Shown here one piece after another: positions 53,005 through 61,983 of a stretch of 64,000 nucleotides of DNA. Each line of letters begins with the position of its first letter. Position 1 is the stretch's first letter. A model generated the notes under the pieces. That model was not told the origin of the DNA and searched no databases. It saw only the letters and a list, made by a program, of their open reading frames with translations. The DNA comes from Streptomyces sp. NBC_00239 (lineage in GTDB: Bacteria > Actinomycetota > Actinomycetes > Streptomycetales > Streptomycetaceae). The position numbers and the translations under genes were made by a program. The DNA lies in contig NZ_CP108095.1 of the NCBI RefSeq assembly GCF_036194065.1, forward strand, positions 6,696,001 through 6,760,000, in the 5' to 3' direction.

Positions 53005-53639
53005 CTGCGCCCCGGGCTTCGCGGTGCGGGCGGCGAGGCTGCGGGTGCCGTGTCGGTGGGGTGAGGTGCCGCGACGCCTGCTGGCGGACCGAGGACTTCA
53101 GGCCGTGCCGCATGCTCCTTCGGCGTGGTGGTCACGCTGGGACTACCCGCTGCCTGGGCGATCAGCTGTTGGTCCTCGCGTCGCGCGGCGAACGAGGCCA
53201 GGCGATGGGACAGGCGCTGTGCCAGCCGGTGGTACGTCTTCGCCGCTCGATCCAGTTCCTCGGTGGCCTCGCTCAGCCTGCTGCGGCTCGCCGCGGGGGT
53301 CTCATCAGCGTCGTCGTACAGCAGGACTTCGGTGCGGCGGTGGATGGCGAACGTGCACAGGGTGGCGGCGAGAGATATCTGGGTTGTGGCTTCGACGAGT
53401 TCGGCGAGGTTCTCGTGGCCGTCCTTCATGGCGGCGTACTGGCTGGTCGACAGCGTGAGGGCCTGCTGGGTGCACTGCATCGCGAAGTCCTGTACGCGGA
53501 CGGCGGTCGGCCCGATCTCGCGAAGGGGTTTGGCTATCTCTCCCGCCCTCACGCTCTCCACCTCCTCGCGCAGGGCCTTCAGAGTGGGGGCCACCTGGCC
53601 GAGGAAGCGGGTCTGTTCTGCAAGGTCGATGATCTGCAA
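53001..53639 (-). CDS. Hypothetical coiled-coil plasmid protein
   Basis: 212 residues from 53639. Mostly helical (FLGQVAPTLKALREEVESVR, FAMQCTQQALTLSTSQYAAM, ELDRAAKTYHRLAQRLSHRL) with a Pro-rich tail. Stop overlaps the DUF317 start. No recognised family; tightly packed in the mobile block. Confidence 0.6.
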   Translation of the reverse strand: MQIIDLAEQTRFLGQVAPTLKALREEVESVRAGEIAKPLREIGPTAVRVQDFAMQCTQQALTLSTSQYAAMKDGHENLAELVEATTQISLAATLCTFAIHRRTEVLLYDDADETPAASRSRLSEATEELDRAAKTYHRLAQRLSHRLASFAARREDQQLIAQAAGSPSVTTTPKEHAARPEVLGPPAGVAAPHPTDTAPAASPPAPRSPGRR

Positions 53640-53746
53640 GGCGAACTCTCATGGGGTATCGGGCACAGGTTGGGTTCCAGGGCGCGGGCACGAAGGTGTC
53701 GACGCTGGTGCCTACGGGCGGTCCGGGGCGTTGTCGCGCATCCCGG

Positions 53747-54643
53747 CTAGCGGGTGCGCGCCGCCGGTGGGCGGACCGGACGTACGGGAGCGGAAGCCGG
53801 AGCGGGCAGTGGGACCGGGCCGAGGCTGTCGAGGGCCTGGCGGCCAGTGGGAGTGAGGTGCAGTCGCTGGCCCGTCACGAGGGTGGTGGCGGAACTACGC
53901 TTCACCAGATCTTGCGCCTCCAAGGCCTCCACCGTGCGCATGGTGAACCGGTGAGCGCCGGGCTGGCCGGACAGGGCCAGCTTGTGCCTGCTCAGATACA
54001 CGGTGATCTCGTGCTCGGCGATGACCTGGAGCGCGCGGTGCTGGGCGTCGTTCAACTTGGCCGGGACCCGGGGTGGGGATGGTTGCGGACCGCGGTCGGA
54101 GTTCGTGTCTGCCGGCGAAGGGTCGGGGCGCCCGGGTGCGTCGTCCATTGCGGGCGGCACGGTTGGGGAGCTGGGCGCTGACGACGGCTGGGGGGCGGTC
54201 GCGTCCGGCCCTATTTGGTCGCGGGCCTCGGACAGTGCCCGGCGGATGACGGGCAGGTGCTCATCGGTGGCCTCGTAGAAGTCGAAGCGGTCCATGGCGT
54301 CGTCGACCGTGCCGTACGGGGTGGGCTCGCAGGCGATGGTCAGGGGGGCGAGGATCTTCGTATAGCCGGACAGCGCCTCGGCCAGCGAGACCGTCGTCAA
54401 CGAAAGGATGTGGGTCGGCCGCCAGATGCTGGGCTCGGGGTGACGGCGGGCGTGGTCGCTGTGGGCGTGCGCCTCGTCGGCCATCCGTGAGAGGAGTGCA
54501 CTGACTTGGCTGATGTGCCGTGTGACGGTGCTGACGGAGACGTGGTCGATGCCAATCGGGTGCCGGCGAAGATCCTCGATGATGTCGTCGATGAAGTCAG
54601 ACAGGCCGGGGTATTCCAGGGGCGGCGGGTTCGAATCAGGCAC
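53747..54643 (-). CDS. Hypothetical protein with C-terminal winged-helix-like domain
   Basis: 298 residues. N-terminal helical half (GLSDFIDDIIEDLRRHPIGI, ILSLTTVSLAEALSGYTKIL), a Pro/Ser linker, then a region resembling a winged helix (LNDAQHRALQVIAEHEITVY, FTMRTVEALEAQDLVKRSS, LTPTGRQAL). Possibly DNA binding. Stands between the coupling ATPase and the DUF317 genes. Confidence 0.6.
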   Translation of the reverse strand: MPDSNPPPLEYPGLSDFIDDIIEDLRRHPIGIDHVSVSTVTRHISQVSALLSRMADEAHAHSDHARRHPEPSIWRPTHILSLTTVSLAEALSGYTKILAPLTIACEPTPYGTVDDAMDRFDFYEATDEHLPVIRRALSEARDQIGPDATAPQPSSAPSSPTVPPAMDDAPGRPDPSPADTNSDRGPQPSPPRVPAKLNDAQHRALQVIAEHEITVYLSRHKLALSGQPGAHRFTMRTVEALEAQDLVKRSSATTLVTGQRLHLTPTGRQALDSLGPVPLPAPASAPVRPVRPPAARTR

Positions 54644-54762
54644 AGGGGTCCTTCTGTTTCAGGGGGCAGGCTGTCGTGGGCCAGGGCGAGACCCCTCCCG
54701 GTGTCTTCGGGAAGGTCAGTGCGACCGGCACGGAGTGTGCGTCGGCGAGCGGTCCGGCTTGT

Positions 54763-56556
54763 TCACGCCGCCTTCCCGAAGTCGTCCTTCTTCGGCGAGG
54801 CTTTGGCGACCGCTCGGTCGGTGATGCCCTGGGACGAGGCGGCGGAAGCGGCGGCGAGGGTGCCTGCGCCGGGCTCCAGGTACCAGGGGCGCAGGTCGAG
54901 CATGGCGGCGCGCATGCCGGTGGCGAAGCACAACGCGGTGCCCTTGGGGAGGGCGCGGATCGCGTCCGCGGGAAGGATCCGCTCCTGGCGCATGCTGATG
55001 CTGGTGGACTTCCCCGAGTCGGAGATGGAGGTGGACTTCGTCTCGACGTCGTGGTCACCGATCAGCCTGCTGAGCTTGTCGGCGAAGTCCGGGTCGTCGA
55101 TGCCGGAGCCGATCACCTTCACGGTGGACGCGGACCACATGGCGTCCATGCCTGCGTCGCCCCAAACCTTCTGCCCCTGCCGGTAGGACTGCAGGATGGT
55201 GATCGGGATGATCCCGCGGGACCCGAGGTGGGAGTACAGGTCGGGGAGGTCACTGATCTTGCACACATTGGCGGCCTCGTCGAGGATCGCAAGCATGGGC
55301 GGGTCCAGGCGTCCGCCGGCCCGTTCGGCCTGGGTGGTCGCGGCCCGCATCACGGAGTCCGCGCACGCGGCGATCAGCGCACTGGCTCCGCCGCCTCCGT
55401 CCTTCGACAGCAGGTACAAGGTGTCCTTGCTGGTCACGAAGTCGGCGGGCTTGAACTCGGCGACCCCCTTCTGCGGGGTGACCCACGCGGCGATCTCGCT
55501 GTTCAGGAGCGCTGACGCGTACTGCCTCGCGGTCTCGTAGATGCCGTCGCGGGTCTCCGGCGGGCCTTCGACGGTGCCCTTGAGCTGTGCGGCGACGGCC
55601 GAGAACCCGTGGTCGCGGAGGATGTCCAGAGGCCTGCGGTCGGCGGGGAAGGCCAGCCACTGCATGACGTCGGTGATGGGGCGTTCGTCGAGAGCCGCGG
55701 CCAGGAACAGTTGGCTCAGGATGTTGGATCCGGCCTTGGACCAGAAGTCGCCCTGCTGGGAGGCATCCACGCTCGCGGCGAGGAAGTGCCCGGCCAATCG
55801 TCCCGCTCCGTCGAGGGACTTGGCGGTGGCGAGCGGGTTCCACCACATCTCACGGGCCGCGTGGGCGATCTGCTGCGGATCCATGCTCCAGGTCCGGCCG
55901 TTCTCTCCGCGGGCGTCGAGCGTGGCGGTGTAGGCGTCGCCGGCGGCTTTGTTCGAGGTCAGGAGCACGGGGCCGGGGGCGGCGAGGATCGCGGGGATGG
56001 CCAGGCAGGTCGTCTTGCCGGATCGGGGGGCCATGATCGCGACCGCGACGTCCTCGAAGCCCATCCGGACCTCGGAGCGGCTGCCCTGCAGGTTGCCGAG
56101 CAGGACGCCGGTGTCGGAGGCGTCGATGGCCTTGGCGTCCTTCAGGCTGGGCCTCAGGGAGCGGGCCTTGGCGGTGATGGCCTTGGCGAGCAGCGGCTCG
56201 ATGTCCCTCTGCTTGGCCATCCCGGCGACGCGCTTCCTCTTCCCGCTCGTGCCGCTGTGCCGGGTCCACCACAGGTATCCGAAGACGGTGAGGGCGAGGA
56301 GGACAGTGGCGGGGACGATGCGGGTGCCGATGAGCAGGGACGTTTCTCCCGCCGCGGGCCAGAGGCGTTCGGGGTGGAAAAGAGCTTCGGCCGGCTGGTA
56401 GGGGACCCAGGGGCCACTGCTGGTGACCCAGGCGGTCGCGTTGCCGCCCAGCCAGGCCAGGGTGGACAGGGGCAGGGCAACGGCGAAGGCGCCGAGGAGG
56501 GCCTTGAAGGCTATGTCGTAGCCGTCGGAGTTGGAGTTAGGGGAGGGGCTGGACAA
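54763..56556 (-). CDS. Conjugative coupling ATPase (VirD4/TraG-like)
   Basis: 597 residues from TTG 56556. Two N-terminal membrane helices (about 15-45 and 80-98), Walker A APRSGKTT at 176-183, Walker B MLAILDE at 431-437 and the following SDLPDLYSHLGSRGI, as in type IV coupling proteins. Such hexameric ATPases link a DNA-relaxase complex to the transfer channel. No relaxase or channel gene is in the window. Probably the DNA-pumping component of an actinobacterial conjugative element; TraB/FtsK-type transfer is not indicated by sequence. Confidence 0.88.
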   Translation of the reverse strand: MSSPSPNSNSDGYDIAFKALLGAFAVALPLSTLAWLGGNATAWVTSSGPWVPYQPAEALFHPERLWPAAGETSLLIGTRIVPATVLLALTVFGYLWWTRHSGTSGKRKRVAGMAKQRDIEPLLAKAITAKARSLRPSLKDAKAIDASDTGVLLGNLQGSRSEVRMGFEDVAVAIMAPRSGKTTCLAIPAILAAPGPVLLTSNKAAGDAYTATLDARGENGRTWSMDPQQIAHAAREMWWNPLATAKSLDGAGRLAGHFLAASVDASQQGDFWSKAGSNILSQLFLAAALDERPITDVMQWLAFPADRRPLDILRDHGFSAVAAQLKGTVEGPPETRDGIYETARQYASALLNSEIAAWVTPQKGVAEFKPADFVTSKDTLYLLSKDGGGGASALIAACADSVMRAATTQAERAGGRLDPPMLAILDEAANVCKISDLPDLYSHLGSRGIIPITILQSYRQGQKVWGDAGMDAMWSASTVKVIGSGIDDPDFADKLSRLIGDHDVETKSTSISDSGKSTSISMRQERILPADAIRALPKGTALCFATGMRAAMLDLRPWYLEPGAGTLAAASAASSQGITDRAVAKASPKKDDFGKAA

Positions 56557-56590
56557 GAGGGCGGTTCCAGGGGAAGGGGGCGGTGGGCTT

Positions 56591-57175
56591 CTACCGGCGG
56601 GGCTTTGCCGGGACGGAGTCCCGGCCGGGGAGCGCGGCGACTGGGGCGGTTGCCGGCCGGGACTGGCTGCGCCGCAGAGCGTTGTGGATGTCGAGGACGG
56701 CCTGGCCGTGGAGGGACCATTCGTCCAGGTAGTGCCAGGCCTCGGCGTTCCGCCCGGCGAGCGGCCCGTCGTACTCCTCGACCCCGGGCCGTACGGACTG
56801 CGGCAGGGTGGCGCGCAATGCGAGCCACTCGCTCTGCAGGGAACCGATCCGTTCCTGGGCGGTGCGCAGAGCGCCGATCTGCCAGACCCAGCGGTGGTGG
56901 ACGCTCCGCTCCGGAAGCCTCTGCAACTGGGCCTCGGCTGTGGCGACCAGGTCGTCGGCTCCGGAGCGGACCCGGTTGAAGGACCGCCAGGTGTCGGCGT
57001 CGCGCTGGGCCTGGCGGAACCCGTAGGCCCCCTCGTCGTGCGGCCAACCGTCGGGTCCGGTGTGCTCGTCGGAGTAGGTGTCCCAGGCGGCGAGGATCTG
57101 CTCCGCCTCGCGGAGGTAGAGGGCGAGCTGGTCCAGGAGGTGCTGGTGCCTGGAGTGGAAGTCGGCGTTGGTCAC
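56591..57175 (-). CDS. Hypothetical helical plasmid protein
   Basis: 194 residues from GTG 57175, helical and Trp/Arg rich (LYLREAEQILAAWDTYSDEH, AYGFRQAQRDADTWRSFNRV, WQIGALRTAQERIGSLQSEW) with a basic tail. Lies 34 bases before the coupling ATPase gene. No family recognised. Confidence 0.6.
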   Translation of the reverse strand: MTNADFHSRHQHLLDQLALYLREAEQILAAWDTYSDEHTGPDGWPHDEGAYGFRQAQRDADTWRSFNRVRSGADDLVATAEAQLQRLPERSVHHRWVWQIGALRTAQERIGSLQSEWLALRATLPQSVRPGVEEYDGPLAGRNAEAWHYLDEWSLHGQAVLDIHNALRRSQSRPATAPVAALPGRDSVPAKPRR

Positions 57176-57211
57176 GGGTCCTTCGGGGGTCGGGGAGTTC
57201 TCGGCTGGCGG

Positions 57212-58042
57212 CTACCGGGCGGGCCTGGCCGGCGCGGCGGTGCGCGGAAGTGCGGGCGCGGTCACGGCGGTGGTGAGGTGCGGCTTGGGCCGGTGGCGGC
57301 GGGTCTCGGCCAGGCGCTGCTTGTGTGCGCTGACGACCTCGGAGCCGATCGCGAACTCCGGTCCCTGCATGAGATGGGCACTGTCGTTGATCTTGAATCG
57401 GGCGCGCAGGACCGGCGCGGGGTTGGAGATCGCCTCGGCGACGGCGGCAAGCAGGTGAGCGGGGGTCGCCGCGTCGAGGTGGGCCCGCCAGATGCGCTGC
57501 TCCGGGCCGTGCTCACCGAAGTAGTGGGCGGCCTCGATCTCCCAGCCCATGACACCCAGGGAAGGCGAGACGTACAGCTCGACCTGGACGATGGTGTCGG
57601 GGGAGGTCAGCCTCTGCGAGCCGGTCTCGGACGTGGTGTGCTCCCAGCCGCGGCCGGTGAGGACCTCGATCACCGAGGGGGCCGGTTCTTCGGGCTCGGG
57701 CCGGATGAGTGCGTCGGTCAGGCCGGCCACGATCTCGGCGGGGGTGTCGCCGTTGAATGTGGCGTACCAGAAGCCGGGACCGTGGTTGTTGTCGATGCGC
57801 CACCAGCGGGTAAAGCTGCTGGGCGTCGGCGTGAGGTCGAGCCGGAAGGCGTAATCGGGGCTGGTCATCCGGATCGCGGGGTGCAGGGGGTCGGAGTCCA
57901 GGCTCCATCCGCGTGCCCGCAGTGCGTGGGTGACGTGGCGGGGGTCTCCGGCGTCGGCGAGGTAGCGCGGGGTGATGGCCGAGCCGAGGGCGTTCTCGTG
58001 GTCGTAGGCGAAGGCGGCGAGCTGCCGGTCGGTGATGGACAG
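57212..58042 (-). CDS. DUF317 protein with probable CTG start
   Basis: 276 residues. The DUF317 chain clearly begins upstream of the first ATG at 57868: SITDRQLAAFAYDHENALGS, TPRYLADAGDPRHVTHALRA, then RWWRIDNNHGPGFWYATFNG, TPAEIVAGLTDALI. The only start with a ribosome site is CTG at 58042, eight bases after AAGGAG. The ATG form would lose the conserved N-terminal quarter. Function unknown. Confidence 0.7.
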   Translation of the reverse strand: MSITDRQLAAFAYDHENALGSAITPRYLADAGDPRHVTHALRARGWSLDSDPLHPAIRMTSPDYAFRLDLTPTPSSFTRWWRIDNNHGPGFWYATFNGDTPAEIVAGLTDALIRPEPEEPAPSVIEVLTGRGWEHTTSETGSQRLTSPDTIVQVELYVSPSLGVMGWEIEAAHYFGEHGPEQRIWRAHLDAATPAHLLAAVAEAISNPAPVLRARFKINDSAHLMQGPEFAIGSEVVSAHKQRLAETRRHRPKPHLTTAVTAPALPRTAAPARPAR

Positions 58043-58078
58043 AGGGACGGCTCCTTGAAGACCGGTCGGGGGGTGGTG

Positions 58079-58903
58079 TTACCGCCGGGGCCCGGTGGCG
58101 ACGGGCGCCACCGGGGCCGAGCCGGGGACGGGCTGGGTGGTGAGGGCGGTGCGCCGGCTGCGTACGGCGGTCGCCCGGGATCGGGCCAGGCGCGCGGTGT
58201 GTTCCTTCGCGAGGTCGTCGCCTTGGCGGCCACCGGGCTTCTGGGTGACGAGGCCGCTGTGCGGGACGTCGTACTCGGCCCGTGCAACGGGCGCCGGATC
58301 GACCAGTGCGGTGACGAACGCGGCGGCAAGGTGCGGGGCGTTGCCGAGGTGGGCCTCCCACACCGTTTCCTGCCCGCCGAGGCCGTCGGGGAGCAGGGCG
58401 CAGGCGATGAAGCCGGTGTTCCAGCTGATCTTCCTGTCCCAGCGGCGGAGTTGCAGGATGCCGTCGGGATGTTCGGCGAGCTCGTGGCCGCGCTCGTTCT
58501 GGGTGTAGCTCCAGCCCGCCTTCGTGACGATGGACCACACATCGGGGGCGGTCTCGGGCGCTGGGGCGAGGAGGGCGTCGGTGAATCCGGCGAGGATCTC
58601 CACCGGGGTGTTCCCGCCGAACTCGGCGTACCAGTTCTCGGTGTCGCTGGTGCAGCTGATCCGCCACCACTTGGAGTACGACTCGTTCTCCGGCTCCAGG
58701 GCCAGGGCGTAGCGCTGGTCGGGGCTGGCCAGGATCACGTGCGGGTAGTCCGGGTCGGAGTGGTTGGACCATCCGGCTGCCCGCAGGGCTTGGGTGATGT
58801 GGCGGGGGTCGCCGCGGCCGGCGAGGTGCCGGGGGCTGGTCTCGAACCAGATCCGGCTGTGCGGTTCGTCGGCGCGGGTATGGATGAAAGGCCGCTGGCT
58901 CAG
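58079..58903 (-). CDS. DUF317 protein with probable CTG start
   Basis: 274 residues. CTG 58903 overlaps the previous stop as CTGA and follows GGGAG by seven bases; earlier starts would invade the upstream gene in another frame. Features: TSPRHLAGRGDPRHITQALR, KWWRISCTSDTENWYAEFGG, TPVEILAGFTDALL, and a second half WEAHLGNAPHLAAAFVTALV. Basic tail. Sequence resembles the 57212-58042 protein throughout. Confidence 0.72.
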   Translation of the reverse strand: MSQRPFIHTRADEPHSRIWFETSPRHLAGRGDPRHITQALRAAGWSNHSDPDYPHVILASPDQRYALALEPENESYSKWWRISCTSDTENWYAEFGGNTPVEILAGFTDALLAPAPETAPDVWSIVTKAGWSYTQNERGHELAEHPDGILQLRRWDRKISWNTGFIACALLPDGLGGQETVWEAHLGNAPHLAAAFVTALVDPAPVARAEYDVPHSGLVTQKPGGRQGDDLAKEHTARLARSRATAVRSRRTALTTQPVPGSAPVAPVATGPRR

Positions 58904-59247
58904 TTCGACACTCCCGGCGTGTCGTCGATGGCTTGGTCCAGGCGGCGGACCTCCCAGTGCAGCGAGTGCCACTGCATGATCTCGGTGGCTGCTTCGCGGA
59001 GGGTGGCGACCACCGAGCTGACGTCGCTGGTGTACGGGTCAGCGTTGGTGGCGATGGCTCGGGCGGATGCGCGCAGGACGTCGGACAGGAGCATCGGGAT
59101 GCCGTCGTCCTCGTCGACAAGCGGTATCAGCAGCGTCAGGACCTCGTCGATGGGCGGCTCGGCCCGCAAGTGGTCCCTGAGCTCCAGGAGGATGTCGACG
59201 GCCTGGTCGATCTTCTCCCGACTGGGGCCATTGGAGAGTGCGGTCAT
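58900..59247 (-). CDS. Small helical plasmid protein
   Basis: 115 residues from ATG 59247 with GAGGAA upstream. Wholly helical and acidic (KIDQAVDILLELRDHLRAEP, VATLREAATEIMQWHSLHWE). Its stop overlaps the CTG start of the DUF317 gene, so the pair is likely translated together. Resembles the other small helical partners at 60116 and 63396 in layout. Confidence 0.65.
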   Translation of the reverse strand: MTALSNGPSREKIDQAVDILLELRDHLRAEPPIDEVLTLLIPLVDEDDGIPMLLSDVLRASARAIATNADPYTSDVSSVVATLREAATEIMQWHSLHWEVRRLDQAIDDTPGVSN

Positions 59248-59282
59248 GGGGTTCCTCGGTGGTCGTGGTGTGGGCCGGACGG

Positions 59283-60119
59283 TCAGCGGCGGGCCTTGGT
59301 GCCGGCTGTCGTGTGGGTGCTGGAGGGGGTTCGCTGGCGGGGGCGGGCGGCGCTCCAGGAGTTGCGGGCCCAGGTGGCGGCGCGGGCGGCGGTGATCCGG
59401 GCCTGCTGCCAGGCCCCGAGTTCGGAAGGGCGTACGGACACCGAGGTGGTGCGGATCCACTTCGTGGCCGGGACGTTGCCTCGTGGGCGCAGCACTGGGG
59501 TGGGGTCCGAGAGCGCGGCCGAGAACTCCTGGACCAGGTGCAGTGGTGTCGTGGAGGTGAAGACGGCGTCCCAGGCGCGGCCGTGCTCAGTGCGGGCACC
59601 GGCCCACCAGTGCGCCTGGCTGGGCCCGTCCTGGTGGTATTGCAGCCAGGCGTTGCGGTCCGGGGCGACCGCGACAAAGTGCACCAGGTCCTGCTCGGGG
59701 TCCTGGTGGTCCTCCTCGACACGGGAGGTCTCCCACCCGTTCTGTTCCAGCGGGGCCCACACGTTCGGGGCATGGGCGGAGCGCGGTTTGGTCAGGGTGT
59801 CGGTCAACCCGGCGACGATCTCGATCGGTACGGCTGTGGTGAACGTGGCGTGCCAGGCCGGCTGCTGCCCGATGGGCTGTCCGGAGACGGTCCAGCCGCC
59901 GGGCATCGCCGTGGGGTCGAAGCCAACCCGTACGGAGCGGTCGGGGCTGTCGAAGACGATCGGGCCGCCCGTGCGGGAGATGTCTTTCCAGCCGGAGGCG
60001 CGCAGGTACTCGGCGACGAAGCGGAGGTCACCACCGCCGCCGAGGTAGCGGGGCTCGACCAGATAGTGCTGCTGGGGCTGGTCGGCGGTCGGCCCCCAGC
60101 CTGTCCAGGTCTTCTTCAC
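59283..60119 (-). CDS. DUF317 protein
   Basis: 278 residues from GTG 60119, with AGGAGG five bases upstream and GTGA overlap with the preceding stop. Features: LVEPRYLGGGGDLRFVAEYL, GWTVSGQPIGQQPAWHATFT, VPIEIVAGLTDTLT, and the second repeat AWDAVFTSTTPLHLVQEFSA. Basic Arg/Thr tail. Paired with a small helical protein, as is the DUF317 gene at 58079. Confidence 0.78.
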   Translation of the reverse strand: MKKTWTGWGPTADQPQQHYLVEPRYLGGGGDLRFVAEYLRASGWKDISRTGGPIVFDSPDRSVRVGFDPTAMPGGWTVSGQPIGQQPAWHATFTTAVPIEIVAGLTDTLTKPRSAHAPNVWAPLEQNGWETSRVEEDHQDPEQDLVHFVAVAPDRNAWLQYHQDGPSQAHWWAGARTEHGRAWDAVFTSTTPLHLVQEFSAALSDPTPVLRPRGNVPATKWIRTTSVSVRPSELGAWQQARITAARAATWARNSWSAARPRQRTPSSTHTTAGTKARR

Positions 60120-60490
60120 CGGTGCCTCCTGGCGACGAGAGCCGAGGCCGCGGCCGGGAGCGGGGTGGTTGCCGGGGCCTGAGCGAGTCGGCGGAGGTCT
60201 TCCGCGTGGTCGTCGAGGTCGAGGCCGATGTCGTGGAGCTCGTTCGCGGCCCGGCCGAGGGCGAGCCATGCCTCGGGCGGCAGTACTCCTGCGGTCGCCC
60301 GGTCCTGGGCGAAGCGCGAACCGGTGACCATCAAGTTGGTCAACTGTCCGAGGATGCCGTCTTCGTGGTCAAGGACCTGGCTGAGGGTCCGGGCGGCCTG
60401 GCGGGGCGGAGCCGTGGCCAAGTGTTCGTTGAGCAAGGCGATCTGCTGCGCGATGTGCCGGGTCAGGACGTCAGGGTCGTGGACGGTCAT
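60116..60490 (-). CDS. Small helical plasmid protein
   Basis: 124 residues from ATG 60490 with GGAGGAG upstream. Helical (LTRHIAQQIALLNEHLATAP, TLSQVLDHEDGILGQLTNLM, RAANELHDIGLDLDDHAEDL). The DHEDGIL element resembles the ATHDGIL element of the 63396 gene and DEDDGIP of the 58900 gene, so these form a family. Coupled to the following DUF317 gene. From 60491 to 60756 no gene is seen. Confidence 0.65.
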   Translation of the reverse strand: MTVHDPDVLTRHIAQQIALLNEHLATAPPRQAARTLSQVLDHEDGILGQLTNLMVTGSRFAQDRATAGVLPPEAWLALGRAANELHDIGLDLDDHAEDLRRLAQAPATTPLPAAASALVARRHR

Positions 60491-60756
60491 GCTCCTCCTG
60501 GCCTCTCGGCGGTGGTGCCTGTACGCCGGGACTCGTCCAGCACCCCGAACGGGGCGGTGGCGAGCGGGTTGTGCCGGCCGACTGAGGCAGCGGTCACTGC
60601 GCGGAGATAGCGCCGCAGAAGGAAGACGGCCAGGCGCGGGCGGCGGGTGGGGGAGATAGGGGGCAGGTTGGTGGGGTTCTGCTGGATCGTGGTGCTCCGT
60701 GTGGTGTGGCCGCCCCGGCCCGGATGGGATGGGCCGGGGCGGCATGCGGGTAGTGG

Positions 60757-61167
60757 TCAGCGAGACCGCGGAGGGGATCGGGGCGGTGCCGGGGGAGCAG
60801 CAGCGGGAGCCTGGGCACCCGCGGTCCTGGCCTGCTCGTGGCGGTGGGCGGCCATCGTCTGAGCCCAGGCGGTCACGTCGTACACGTCCGGGTCGATGTT
60901 GACCTTGTAGTCGGCGATGAGTAGGGGCAGGGCCGCGCGGGTGGCGAGCTGCTTCTGGGCCTGTTCGCTCAGGCCGTCGGGGGTTTCGTGCCAGACGTAG
61001 ACGGGGCCGGAGGTCGCCTCCGTGTGGCGTTCAAGGCCGGCGCTGTCGAGGAGGGCCAGGAGTTCTTCGGGTGCGTTGCTGCGGCTGACGATGTGGACGC
61101 TGCCGGGGGTGTGGGCCCGTCGGTAGATCTCGACGTCGGTGCCGGCTTCATCGGCCAGATTTCCCAC
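60757..61167 (-). CDS. Hypothetical plasmid protein
   Basis: 136 residues from GTG 61167 behind GGAGA (an ATG at 61182 is the alternative). Alpha/beta composition: TDVEIYRRAHTPGSVHIVSR, EELLALLDSAGLERHTEATS, then YVWHETPDGLSEQAQKQLAT and an Ala/Pro/Arg tail. No family recognised. Confidence 0.6.
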   Translation of the reverse strand: MGNLADEAGTDVEIYRRAHTPGSVHIVSRSNAPEELLALLDSAGLERHTEATSGPVYVWHETPDGLSEQAQKQLATRAALPLLIADYKVNIDPDVYDVTAWAQTMAAHRHEQARTAGAQAPAAAPPAPPRSPPRSR

Positions 61168-61195
61168 GGGGGATCTCCTCACGGTGGTGGGTGGA

Positions 61196-61954
61196 TCAGC
61201 GGGTCGCAGAAGCGACCGCCGGGGCGGGCGGGCGAGTGGGCAGTGCCGTGGGAGCGGGGGCCGGTCGGGCCGGGCGCATGGTGACGCCGACGCCGATACG
61301 GGCCAGCTGCTGGGAGACAGCCTGGACGCGGGCGATCTGCTCGCGGTCGCCGTACGACGCCGGCAGCATGAACTGCCGGTGGTAGGGGTGGTACTGGAAC
61401 CCGGCGCCGTACAGGACCGCGGTTGCCTCGCGGACTCCGGTGACGGCGCCGACGGCCCCGTCCGGGTGCCAGGCCATGCTCACCGCCCCGGTGATCAGCA
61501 CCGGTTCGGGTCGGCGGGGCGCGGGGTGGGCGGTGTTGTGCCGGACCTGGCGCAGCGCCTTCTCGTAGCGGGGGAGCAGCCTGCGGGTGACTTGGGCGGC
61601 GGCGCGGGCCGGGTCGGCGGGGATGGTGATGCCGTTGGGTTCGTCCACCTGGTGGAAGGCGTCGTGATGGGCGTCTGGTTCCAGCGCGCCGATCATGAAC
61701 TGGTGCCGGTATCGGGGGCGGTCGAAGAGCAGCAGGCGTGCTCCGTCGGTTCGGGTGAGCACGGCCTGGTGGCCGAGGACGAAGTTGGAGGTGGCGTAGC
61801 CGACGGCTCCCATGTCCCACACCGTCGACGTGGTGGCGATTTGGTCATGGTAGACGGCGTGGCGGGTGTAGGTGCTGGTCCAGGTATCGGGCAGGCGGGC
61901 GGCGAGGCCGTCTGCGAAGGCCGCAAGGTCGCTTCGATGGTGTCGTGGAGGCAT
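61196..61954 (-). CDS. Plasmid protein, paralogue of the 62622 gene
   Basis: 252 residues from ATG 61954. Shares its plan with 62622-63371: LPDTWTSTYTRHAVYHDQIA and VWDM, then LLLFDRPRYRHQFMIGALEP, EPNGITIPADPARAAAQVTR, LLPRYEKALRQVR, and a final RIGVGVTMRPA. The two are tandem paralogues separated by a 213-residue protein. No activity known. Confidence 0.65.
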   Translation of the reverse strand: MPPRHHRSDLAAFADGLAARLPDTWTSTYTRHAVYHDQIATTSTVWDMGAVGYATSNFVLGHQAVLTRTDGARLLLFDRPRYRHQFMIGALEPDAHHDAFHQVDEPNGITIPADPARAAAQVTRRLLPRYEKALRQVRHNTAHPAPRRPEPVLITGAVSMAWHPDGAVGAVTGVREATAVLYGAGFQYHPYHRQFMLPASYGDREQIARVQAVSQQLARIGVGVTMRPARPAPAPTALPTRPPAPAVASATR

Positions 61955-61983
61955 GGTCGTTTCGGGGGTGGAGTGCGGCGGGT

